From the NCBI GenBank assembly GCA_937942105.1, contig CALDFS010000255.1, forward strand, positions 1 through 5,226: DNA of 5,226 nucleotides, given 5' to 3'. Below are positions 1 to 5,226 of the stretch, in pieces. Below the pieces are notes generated by a model. That model did no database searches, was not told the origin of the DNA, and saw only the letters and a program-made list of their open reading frames with translations. Source of the DNA: an uncultured Ruminococcus sp. (lineage in GTDB: Bacteria > Bacillota > Clostridia > Oscillospirales > Ruminococcaceae). The position numbers and the translations under genes are program-made. Numbering within the stretch: the first letter of the stretch is position 1; each line of letters begins with the position of its first letter.

Positions 1-95
1 ACCGTCTGCTGAACGGTGGGGATGCCACTGTCCTGCTTCTGATAGCCATGATAATTCGTCCCCCTAAAGGACATTCTGACCTTGAAATTATTCAT
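1..95 (-). CDS. truA: TruA, tRNA pseudouridine(38-40) synthase, N-terminal fragment (gene runs off the window)
   Basis: Only the first 31 codons are present; the gene continues past base 1. The start ATG at 95-93 overlaps the ecfT stop TGA (94-92) as ATGA. The visible protein begins MNNFKVRMSFRGTNYHGYQ and continues to a TVQQT stretch. This matches the opening of TruA: a first beta strand, a (Y/F)xGTxYxGxQ block at about residues 10-19, then TVQ at 27-29. TruA isomerises uridine to pseudouridine in the tRNA anticodon arm in the cytoplasm. Its catalytic aspartate lies downstream and is not visible. Position 11 is Arg where many TruA proteins have Asp (YDGT); this residue is not catalytic. No clear ribosome-binding site precedes the ATG, so translation is probably coupled to ecfT. 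An internal ATG at codon 8, preceded by AAGG, would cut off the first strand and is less likely. Gene order ecfT-truA is common in Firmicutes. Confidence 0.88.
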   Translation of the reverse strand, partial: MNNFKVRMSFRGTNYHGYQKQDSGIPTVQQT

Positions 96-904
96 AGCGC
101 AGGCAAAAAGATATTAAGAAGTATAACGCAGGCAAAGAACAAAACCGTTACCGCCAAAGCTGCATAATCAATCGTTGATGTTTTCAGCTGCTTTAATCTT
201 GTTCTGCCATCCCCGCCGTGATAGCAGCGGCATTCCATGGCAAGTGCCAGCTCATCAGCTCTGCGAAATGCCGAAACAAAAAGCGGTATTAAAATCGGCA
301 CAAGCGCCTTTGCGCGCTTTAAAACAGAGCCTGTTTCAAGATCTGCACCTCTTGCCTTCTGTGCAGACATTATCTTGTCAGTCTCTTCTATAAGAGTTGG
401 GATAAAGCGCAAAGCTATAGTCATGATCATTGCAATCTCATGCGCGGGGAAGTGTATCACCTTCAAGGGCGAGAATATCCTTTCAATAGCGTCGGTAAGC
501 GCTATCGGGGATGTAGTATATGTCAATAATGATGTTCCGCAGATAAGGAAGATTATTCTTATCGCCATGAAGAGCATGGTGCGAACGCCATCGTCGGTTA
601 TTCTGATAAATGTCCAGCTAAATAATACGTTTCCGGTATTAATAAAGAAGAGATTCAGTATACCTGTGAAAATAATGATCGGAAGTATTGGCTTGACGCT
701 TTTAAGCATCATTTTTATCGGGATTCCCGAAATCAAAAACGCCCCGGCAAGATAAACTATGCCCACAGCCAAGCCCAGAAAGCCCTTGGCACAGAACAGC
801 ATTACCAAATACAAAAGAGTCAGCAACAGCTTCATTCTTGGGTCAAGCCTATGCAGGACCGACTTTCCCGGAAAATACTGACCTATAGTTATATCCTTTA
901 TCAA
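92..904 (-). CDS. ecfT: EcfT, transmembrane scaffold of the energy-coupling factor transporter
   Basis: EcfT is the membrane protein that links the EcfA1/EcfA2 ATPases to exchangeable substrate-binding S components, giving uptake of vitamins or metals. The 270-residue product opens with the family pattern DITIGQYFPG (4-13) and LDPRMKLL (20-27). Hydrophobic segments lie near 25-38, 42-60, 72-90, 110-130 and 245-267. The cytoplasmic coupling region holds the first ARG motif at 184-186 (QKARGAD) and a second, altered motif at 224-228 (ECRCY), followed by the charged GGDGRTRLK stretch. Length is normal for the family. The start codon is TTG (904-902): it gives exactly the expected N-terminus and has a strong ribosome-binding site inside the end of ecfA2, whose stop is only 3 bp upstream. 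The 3' end overlaps truA by four bases. The substrate cannot be deduced because a group II module serves many S components. Confidence 0.95.
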   Translation of the reverse strand: MIKDITIGQYFPGKSVLHRLDPRMKLLLTLLYLVMLFCAKGFLGLAVGIVYLAGAFLISGIPIKMMLKSVKPILPIIIFTGILNLFFINTGNVLFSWTFIRITDDGVRTMLFMAIRIIFLICGTSLLTYTTSPIALTDAIERIFSPLKVIHFPAHEIAMIMTIALRFIPTLIEETDKIMSAQKARGADLETGSVLKRAKALVPILIPLFVSAFRRADELALAMECRCYHGGDGRTRLKQLKTSTIDYAALAVTVLFFACVILLNIFLPAL

Positions 905-907
905 CTG

Positions 908-1777
908 TTACTTCACCTTCTTTTCTGCAAGCAGCCTTAAAACAAGCTTTTTTGCATAGGCTGTTGAATAAACCTCGTCGCTGAAGCCGACGCCTGACTG
1001 CTTCAGTCTGTCAAACACCCTTGTTATCTGAGGGACTGTTAAGCCCATATCGTCAAGCTCACGCACCCTTGCAAATACGCGCTCTGGAGTATCGTACATG
1101 AAGAGCTTTGAATCGTTCATGACAAGTATCTTATTGACGGTTTTCGCAACATCCTCCATGGAGTGGGAAACAAGCATGACAGTGCTTCCCTTTTCCTTGT
1201 GATAATCCTTTATAACGCCGAGGATTCTGTCTCTTCCATGAGGGTCAAGTCCGGCGGTAGGCTCATCGAGTATAAGGACTTTTGGCTGCATGGCCATAAC
1301 TCCCGCAATGGCCACCCTGCGCTTCTGACCGCCCGAAAGCTCAAACGGCGACTTTTCGGCAAGCTCCGGCTTCAAGCCGACAAGACGCATGGTTTCCAGA
1401 ACGCGCTGATGCACCTGAGCATCGCTTAAGCCCATGTTTTTCGGTCCAAAGGCTATGTCCTTATAAACCGTCTCCTCAAAAAGCTGATATTCGGGATACT
1501 GAAACACCAAGCCAACCTTGAAGCGTATTTCACGCAGCCTTGATTTATCCGCAAACAGCTCCTCACCGTCAACGATAACTCTGCCGGAAGTCGGCTTTAA
1601 AAGACCGTTGAAGTGCTGAATTAGTGTTGACTTACCCGAACCGGTATGACCTATGATTCCGACCAGCTCGCCTTCCTCTATTCCTATGCTTACGTTGTCA
1701 AGCGCCACCTTGCGAAAAGGCGTTCCCTCGCCGTAAACATAGGTAAGATTTTCTGCTTTAATTATTTCCAAAGCCAT
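908..1777 (-). CDS. ecfA2: EcfA2, ATP-binding subunit of the energy-coupling factor transporter
   Basis: This is the second ABC ATPase of the ECF module; it pairs with EcfA1 and drives EcfT movement by ATP hydrolysis at the cytoplasmic membrane face. In the 289-residue form the motifs are Walker A GHTGSGKST (43-51), Q-loop FQYPEYQLFE (92-101), signature LSGGQ (147-151), Walker B with LILDEPTAGLDP (168-179) and the H-loop His205. A C-terminal dimerisation tail follows, with GLTVPQI. GHTGSGKST and DEPTAGLDP are typical of the EcfA2 paralogue. The open frame reaches up to a TTG at 1834, immediately after the ecfA1 stop, but that adds 19 residues (MYCFCSDKNG...) unlike the family, so I take the ATG at 1777. 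Its ribosome-binding site, AGAAAGG, is only 3 nt away; a TTG two codons later (1771-1769) has better spacing and is an alternative start. Confidence 0.95.
   Translation of the reverse strand: MALEIIKAENLTYVYGEGTPFRKVALDNVSIGIEEGELVGIIGHTGSGKSTLIQHFNGLLKPTSGRVIVDGEELFADKSRLREIRFKVGLVFQYPEYQLFEETVYKDIAFGPKNMGLSDAQVHQRVLETMRLVGLKPELAEKSPFELSGGQKRRVAIAGVMAMQPKVLILDEPTAGLDPHGRDRILGVIKDYHKEKGSTVMLVSHSMEDVAKTVNKILVMNDSKLFMYDTPERVFARVRELDDMGLTVPQITRVFDRLKQSGVGFSDEVYSTAYAKKLVLRLLAEKKVK
913..922 (-). promoter_or_regulatory. strong ribosome-binding site of ecfT (AAGAAGGTGA), inside the ecfA2 3' end
   Basis: AAGAAGGTGA matches nine of ten positions of the anti-Shine-Dalgarno complement AAGGAGGTGA and ends 8 nt before the TTG start of ecfT. 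It is formed by the last codons of ecfA2 (encoding KKVK). It supports TTG as the genuine ecfT start and suggests coupled translation of the two proteins. Confidence 0.8.
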
Positions 1778-1780
1778 CAG

Positions 1781-1787
1781 CCTTTCT
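1781..1787 (-). promoter_or_regulatory. possible ribosome-binding site of ecfA2 (AGAAAGG)
   Basis: AGAAAGG is the only purine-rich site in the ecfA1-ecfA2 gap. It is 3 nt from the ATG at 1777, which is short, and 9 nt from a TTG two codons downstream (1771-1769). It argues against the far-upstream TTG at 1834, which directly abuts the ecfA1 stop and would place this site inside the coding region. Confidence 0.55.
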
Positions 1788-1803
1788 GATTTATGCTTAC
1801 TGC

Positions 1804-1820
1804 TTCCGTTCTTATCGGAA
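1804..1820 (-). other. small inverted repeat in the ecfA1-ecfA2 gap
   Basis: TTCCG and CGGAA arms of 5 bp flank a 7-nt loop within the 57-bp gap between the ecfA1 stop and the preferred ecfA2 start. No T-tract follows on the transcribed strand, so it does not look like a terminator. It may be chance or a weak mRNA structure near the ecfA2 ribosome-binding site. Confidence 0.25.
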
Positions 1821-1834
1821 CAAAAACAATACAA

Positions 1835-2683
1835 CTATGATAAAAGCTTCAAAAGTGCCTCATAACACTCATTTTCATCGATAATATCGGGCGGAAGGTT
1901 TACTCCCTCTTTTATAAGCTCGTGTGTAAGCTCGGTTACCTGAGGAACGTCAAGCCCAAGTGCGCAAAGGGTTTCAACCTGCGAGAACACCTTTTTCGGC
2001 TTATCATCCATAACTATCCGCCCATTGTCTATAACCACAACGCGCTTTGCCTGCGCGGCCTCATCCATATAGTGGGTTATAAGTACTATAGTAACTCCCA
2101 TTTCGTTAAGCTCTTTTATGGTCATCATTATTTCACGGCGGCCAATCGGGTCGAGCATTGCCGTAGGCTCATCGAGCACTATGCAGTCAGGCTTCATTGC
2201 CAAAACGCCTGCAATCGCCACGCGCTGCTTCTGACCGCCCGAAAGCTTATGAGGGGCATGTTCGCGGTATTCATACATTCCGACTGTTTTAAGAGCCTCG
2301 TCAACTCTGCGACGTATCTCCTTCGGCTCAACGCCTATGTTTTCAAGAGCGAAAGCAACGTCTTCTTCAACAACAGTTGCAACTATCTGATTATCCGGGT
2401 TCTGAAAGACCATTCCAACCGTCCTGCGGATGTCGTAAAGATTCTGTTCGTCCCTTGTATCCATGCCGTTGATTAAGACTGTTCCCTCATCCGGCAGATT
2501 TATTGCATTCAAAAGCTTTGCAAGCGTTGACTTTCCGCTTCCGTTATGACCCAATACCGCAACGAACTCTCCCCTGTCTATTTTAAGGGATACATCCTTT
2601 ATAACGGTATTTTTTGTGCTGCGGTCATCATAGTCGTTGACATATGAAAAACTTGCATTATTGATTTCTATAAAATTATCCAT
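1835..2683 (-). CDS. ecfA1: EcfA1, ATP-binding subunit of the energy-coupling factor transporter
   Basis: This is the first ABC ATPase of the ECF module, forming a heterodimer with EcfA2 under the membrane scaffold EcfT. The 282-residue product is complete, with Walker A GHNGSGKST (45-53), Q-loop FQNPDNQIVA (93-102), signature LSGGQKQR (147-154), Walker B IVLDEPTAMLDP (168-179) and H-loop His204. The acidic VVEEDVAF stretch (104-111) and the C-terminal LGLDVPQVTELTHEL region (242-256) are characteristic of EcfA proteins. GHNGSGKST and the TAMLDP variant identify it as the A1 paralogue, agreeing with its position ahead of EcfA2. The start ATG has an AAAGGA ribosome-binding site 5 nt upstream, and the gap from the preceding methyltransferase is 15 bp. 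All catalytic motifs are intact, so it should be an active ATPase. No S-component gene lies beside it, as expected for a shared group II module. Confidence 0.96.
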   Translation of the reverse strand: MDNFIEINNASFSYVNDYDDRSTKNTVIKDVSLKIDRGEFVAVLGHNGSGKSTLAKLLNAINLPDEGTVLINGMDTRDEQNLYDIRRTVGMVFQNPDNQIVATVVEEDVAFALENIGVEPKEIRRRVDEALKTVGMYEYREHAPHKLSGGQKQRVAIAGVLAMKPDCIVLDEPTAMLDPIGRREIMMTIKELNEMGVTIVLITHYMDEAAQAKRVVVIDNGRIVMDDKPKKVFSQVETLCALGLDVPQVTELTHELIKEGVNLPPDIIDENECYEALLKLLS

Positions 2684-2688
2684 AGCTG

Positions 2689-2694
2689 TCCTTT
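2689..2694 (-). promoter_or_regulatory. ribosome-binding site of ecfA1 (AAAGGA)
   Basis: AAAGGA lies 5 nt before the ecfA1 ATG, inside the 15-bp gap after the methyltransferase stop. Spacing is ordinary and confirms the start at 2683. Confidence 0.75.
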
Positions 2695-2698
2695 ATGA

Positions 2699-3571
2699 TT
2701 AATTATTTGTACTTTTCCATATAGCGGTACTTCCTGCCGGCAAAACCATTCCGGTTTCTTCAACTCTCAGACCGATTTCATCCGCACTGACCTCGCCGCC
2801 GAACCGTTTGGTAAGAACGCTTCCCAGAATATATGCCATAACTGAAGGCGAAAGCCCTGTTGTATAGCTGTTAAGCAGGAAGAAAAGCGGCTTATCGCTT
2901 AAAACCCTTGATGTAAGCTCAACAAGGTCGTAAACGCTGTCTTCAAGCTTCCATATTTCGCCCGACGGTCCTCTGCCGTAGCTCGGAGGGTCCATTACAA
3001 CAGCGTCATACTTTCTACCGCGGCGAATCTCGCGCTCAACGAACTTTTCGCAGTCATCTACTATCCACCTTATCGGTCTGTCTGAAAGACCTGATTTTTC
3101 GGCATTTTCCCTTGCCCACTGAACCATACCCTTTGAAGCGTCAACATGGCAAACGCTTGCGCCGGCAGCAGCGCAGGCAAGCGTTGCCCCACCGGTGTAG
3201 GCAAACATGTTCAAAACGTTTATCGGTTTTCCGGCTGACTTTATCATCTGCGCCATTGCATCCCAGTTCACAGCCTGCTCCGGGAAAAGCCCTGTATGCT
3301 TAAAGCCGGTAGGACGGATAATAAAAGTTAGCTCGCCATAGCTTACAGTCCAGCTCTGGGGAAGCTTGCGCTTATACTCCCACTCTCCGCCGCCCTTTTG
3401 TGAGCGGTGATAAACAGCATCAGCCGATATCCAGTCAGAATTAGTTTTCTGAGTTTTCCATATTATCTGAGGATCTGGTCTTACAAGCTTTATGCCGCTC
3501 CATGACTCCAAACGGTCGCCCCGTGAAGCGTCAATAAGTCTGTAATCCTTCCAGTTATCTGCAACTCTCAC
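2699..3571 (-). CDS. class I SAM-dependent methyltransferase, RlmI/RlmK-like, probable RNA methyltransferase
   Basis: The 290-residue protein carries a Rossmann-type methyltransferase domain. Motif I is VLNMFAYTGGAT (119-130), Asp144 ends the second strand (HVDAS), the WIVDDCEKF region (169-177) is motif III, and motif IV is MDPPSYGRG (193-201), followed by LLNSYTTGLSP (232-242). This resembles the COG1092 group (RlmI, and the RlmK half of RlmKL), which modifies 23S rRNA. The N-terminal ~90 residues, with DYRLIDA and LVRPDPQIIW, form the block usual in short Firmicutes members, and there is no PUA domain as in E. coli RlmI. The RlmI SCS cysteine is replaced by NSYT, so m5C chemistry is unlikely; the target base is unknown and no gene symbol is justified. 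The start is GTG with AGGGGAG 10 nt upstream; an in-frame TAG at 3589-3587 limits any extension. glmM ends 4 bp upstream. Confidence 0.85.
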   Translation of the reverse strand: MRVADNWKDYRLIDASRGDRLESWSGIKLVRPDPQIIWKTQKTNSDWISADAVYHRSQKGGGEWEYKRKLPQSWTVSYGELTFIIRPTGFKHTGLFPEQAVNWDAMAQMIKSAGKPINVLNMFAYTGGATLACAAAGASVCHVDASKGMVQWARENAEKSGLSDRPIRWIVDDCEKFVEREIRRGRKYDAVVMDPPSYGRGPSGEIWKLEDSVYDLVELTSRVLSDKPLFFLLNSYTTGLSPSVMAYILGSVLTKRFGGEVSADEIGLRVEETGMVLPAGSTAIWKSTNN

Positions 3572-3575
3572 CTGT

Positions 3576-4934
3576 TCAAGTCTCCCCTAAACGATTTTTA
3601 ACTACCTTTGCAATGGCGTTGGCATACTGATAAATTGCTTCCTCGCTTCTGCCCTCTGCCATTATTCTTATAACGGGCTCTGTTCCGGATTCGCGGACAA
3701 AGATTCGTCCATCATCCGCAAGCTTTTCGCAGCAGTAGTCTATCATTTCAACAATATCCGGTATCTGCCTCCATATTCCGCGGTACTCCTGACGTATTCT
3801 GACGTTCAGAAGAATCTGAGGGTAAGGCTCGAACACCTTGCCGAGCTCGCTCATCTTCTTACCGCTTTTTTTCAGGATTTCGAGTATCTTGGCGCCTGTC
3901 AGCTCACCGTCGCCGGTGGTTTCAAGGTCGCCGAGGACTATATGCCCCGACTGCTCGCCGCCGAGATTATAATTATCCGATATCATACGCTCCAGCACAT
4001 ACCCCGAGCCAACCTTGGGAGCGGTTGAAACAACTATTCCGTTTTCCTTCGCCCACTTGAAAAATCCGAGGTTCGTCATCTGAGTGACAACGCAGGTATT
4101 TGAGCGAAGCTTGCCTTCGTTTTTCATGCTCAATGCCAGTAGAGCAATTATATTGTCGCCATCGATTACGTTTCCTTTTTCATCCACTACAAGGCACCTG
4201 TCACCATCGCCGTCAAAGGCAAGTCCTACATTTGCATGATTATCCAAAACCGCTTTAGAAAGCAATTCCGGATTGTTTGAACCGCATTCTAAGTTTATAT
4301 TGATACCATTCGGCTTATTATTTATCATAACTACGGAAGCGCCTATGCCGTTGAAGAACTTTTCAGCGCAGGAGTACGCCGCTCCGTTCGCGCAGTCAAT
4401 GACAACTCGCATCCTTGAAAGGTCGGAATCTATATATTTCAGAAGATACCGCACATAATCCCACTCAGCGTTCTTTTCAAAAATAACCTTGCCCAGATTA
4501 TCGTTTCCGGTTGGCTGCATTTCATCCTGAGCGTCAAAAACAAGGCGCTCTATTTCCTCCTCGACCTCATCAGGAAGCTTATATCCGGAAGCAGAAAAAA
4601 TCTTAATGCCGTTGAATTCAAAGGAATTATGCGAAGCGGTTATCATTATACCGGCGTCAGCACCGTATTTAACCGTAAGATAAGCAACAGCCGGCGTAGG
4701 AAGTATTCCTATAGTGTGAACATCCGCGCCGACTGAGCATATTCCGGCGATAAGCGCGGATTCAAGCACATCGCAGGAAACGCGGGTGTCCTTTCCTATT
4801 AATATTTTTGCCTTATGGCGAGAGTTTTTTGCAAGGGTTACGGCTGCAGCTCTGCCTATAAGCATTGCCGCCTCAGTCGTCAGTTCGCTGATGGCAACGC
4901 CTCTTACGCCGTCTGTACCGAATAGTCTTCCCAT
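3576..4934 (-). CDS. glmM: GlmM, phosphoglucosamine mutase
   Basis: GlmM interconverts glucosamine-6-phosphate and glucosamine-1-phosphate, the step feeding GlmU and UDP-GlcNAc for peptidoglycan and other envelope sugars. The 452-residue product has the normal length and all four domains of the alpha-D-phosphohexomutase family. It opens with GRLFGTDGVRG (2-12). The phosphoserine loop is TASHNSFEFNGIK (99-111) with Ser101, the metal-binding loop is DGDGDR (241-246), the sugar-binding loop is GGEQSGH (325-331), and the phosphate-binding loop is RESGTEPVIRI (414-424). Opening residues and RESGTEP favour GlmM over phosphomannomutase. One oddity is VGSGYVLE (308-315), where the family usually has VGDRYV. 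The start ATG has AAAGGAG 9 nt upstream; a second ATG five bases earlier is out of frame. Activation in this family needs phosphorylation of the active serine. The gene sits 36 bp after ruvB, not beside cdaA/cdaR as in many Firmicutes. Confidence 0.96.
   Translation of the reverse strand: MGRLFGTDGVRGVAISELTTEAAMLIGRAAAVTLAKNSRHKAKILIGKDTRVSCDVLESALIAGICSVGADVHTIGILPTPAVAYLTVKYGADAGIMITASHNSFEFNGIKIFSASGYKLPDEVEEEIERLVFDAQDEMQPTGNDNLGKVIFEKNAEWDYVRYLLKYIDSDLSRMRVVIDCANGAAYSCAEKFFNGIGASVVMINNKPNGININLECGSNNPELLSKAVLDNHANVGLAFDGDGDRCLVVDEKGNVIDGDNIIALLALSMKNEGKLRSNTCVVTQMTNLGFFKWAKENGIVVSTAPKVGSGYVLERMISDNYNLGGEQSGHIVLGDLETTGDGELTGAKILEILKKSGKKMSELGKVFEPYPQILLNVRIRQEYRGIWRQIPDIVEMIDYCCEKLADDGRIFVRESGTEPVIRIMAEGRSEEAIYQYANAIAKVVKNRLGET
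3582..3588 (-). promoter_or_regulatory. ribosome-binding site of the methyltransferase (AGGGGAG), inside the glmM 3' end
   Basis: AGGGGAG sits in the last codons of glmM, 10 nt upstream of the GTG start at 3571. It decides the start: the only upstream in-frame codons before a TAG are not initiators, and the downstream reading matches the conserved N-terminal block. The overlap with glmM coding sequence suggests translational coupling. Confidence 0.7.
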
Positions 4935-4943
4935 GTCATAATA

Positions 4944-4950
4944 CTCCTTT
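4944..4950 (-). promoter_or_regulatory. ribosome-binding site of glmM (AAAGGAG)
   Basis: A near-perfect Shine-Dalgarno AAAGGAG lies 9 nt before the glmM ATG within the 36-bp ruvB-glmM gap. A nearer ATG in the sequence TATTATGACATG is in another frame, so the site supports the start at 4934. The rest of this gap is AT-rich and shows no inverted repeat or T-tract that would act as a terminator. Confidence 0.85.
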
Positions 4951-4970
4951 ATTATTAATTCAGCACTGCT

Positions 4971-5226
4971 TTAAATGTCAAGAGTGGTCTGACCGTCCTT
5001 CAATATTCCTAAGTGCTTATATGCAAGGTCGGTCGCGCATCTTCCGCGCGGTGTCCTTGCCAGAAATCCGAGCTGCATTAAAAACGGCTCGCAGACATCT
5101 TCAAGGGTAACGGCTTCCTCGCCTATTGCCGATGCCAAAGTATCAAGCCCAACCGGTCCGCCGTTGTAGCCCTTTATAATCATGGTAAGCATACGCTTGT
5201 CCATAGAATCAAGCCCTAACGGGTCA
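4971..5226 (-). CDS. ruvB: RuvB, Holliday junction branch migration ATPase, C-terminal fragment (5' part outside window)
   Basis: Only the last 84 codons are present; the frame stays open to the window edge, so the ATG at 5204 is an internal methionine, not the start. The fragment reads DPLGLDSMDKRMLTMII at its edge, then GGPVGLDTLA, a VTLEDVCEPFLMQ stretch and GFLARTPRGRCAT, ending LAYKHLG plus a short tail. This is the RuvB C-terminal winged-helix domain, which contacts DNA while the missing AAA+ domains drive branch migration of Holliday junctions with RuvA and RuvC. The RTPRGR motif is the family's most recognisable C-terminal signature. Nothing suggests truncation: the stop follows about ten residues beyond HLG, as is usual. 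glmM starts 36 bp downstream on the same strand with no visible terminator, suggesting cotranscription. ruvA would be expected further upstream, outside the window. Confidence 0.95.
   Translation of the reverse strand, partial: DPLGLDSMDKRMLTMIIKGYNGGPVGLDTLASAIGEEAVTLEDVCEPFLMQLGFLARTPRGRCATDLAYKHLGILKDGQTTLDI

Noticed and set aside
237..755. 172-codon plus-strand open frame opposite ecfT
   Set aside because: It lies wholly antisense to a clear EcfT. Its product is a mirror of the hydrophobic codons, has no family resemblance, and is on the opposite strand to every gene here.
1778..1834. Extended ecfA2 beginning at TTG 1834
   Set aside because: The extra 19 residues do not resemble EcfA2 N-termini, the TTG directly abuts the ecfA1 stop, and a purine-rich site precedes the downstream ATG.
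1922..2476. 184-codon plus-strand open frame opposite ecfA1
   Set aside because: It is antisense to an intact ABC ATPase, its composition is odd (rich in His, Tyr, Asn and Cys), and no recognisable domain is seen.
2699..3571. Calling the methyltransferase rlmI
   Set aside because: It lacks the PUA domain and the motif VI cysteine of RlmI, so only the broad family is supported.
4935..4970. Possible terminator or promoter between ruvB and glmM
   Set aside because: The 36-bp gap is AT-rich with a ribosome-binding site, but I see no stem with a T-tract and no convincing -35/-10 pair.
1..5226. Novel defence, mobile or CRISPR system
   Set aside because: Every base is accounted for by conserved housekeeping genes and short gaps; no direct repeats, transposase, integrase or tRNA was found.

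Overview
The window is a single unbroken run of seven minus-strand genes. Read 5226→1 the order is ruvB (3' end only), glmM, a class I SAM-dependent methyltransferase, ecfA1, ecfA2, ecfT and truA (5' end only). Protein sequence style, purine-rich AAAGGAG/AAGAAGGTGA ribosome-binding sites, moderate GC and use of TTG and GTG starts point to a Gram-positive anaerobe of the Clostridia, perhaps Oscillospiraceae/Ruminococcaceae-like. That placement is an inference from sequence style, not from a database search.

Layout from the high-coordinate end: the RuvB winged-helix C-terminus (4971-5226), a 36-bp gap carrying the glmM ribosome-binding site, complete glmM (3576-4934), a 4-bp gap, a GTG-initiated methyltransferase (2699-3571), a 15-bp gap, ecfA1 (1835-2683), a 57-bp gap, ecfA2 (best start 1777), a 3-bp gap, TTG-initiated ecfT (92-904), then truA starting inside the ecfT stop codon as an ATGA overlap (92-95). 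No gap is long enough to hide another gene. I see no convincing rho-independent terminator or internal promoter, so the array is probably one transcription unit that continues beyond both edges.

The three ecf genes encode the energizing module of a group II energy-coupling factor transporter: two ATPases and a membrane scaffold. It powers substrate-specific S components for vitamins and metals; none is encoded here, so they must lie elsewhere. truA (tRNA pseudouridine synthase) commonly follows ecfT in Firmicutes. ruvB (Holliday junction branch migration), glmM (phosphoglucosamine mutase for UDP-GlcNAc and peptidoglycan) and the predicted RNA methyltransferase are housekeeping genes sharing the same strand rather than one pathway.

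This is conserved core genome, and I found no mobile element, CRISPR array, RNA gene or novel system. The points worth a second look are small: a changed VGDRYV-type motif in GlmM, a methyltransferase lacking the m5C catalytic cysteine of its RlmI relatives, non-ATG starts with good ribosome-binding sites, an atypical second EcfT coupling motif, and placement of the ecf-truA block next to ruvB-glmM instead of ribosomal protein genes.
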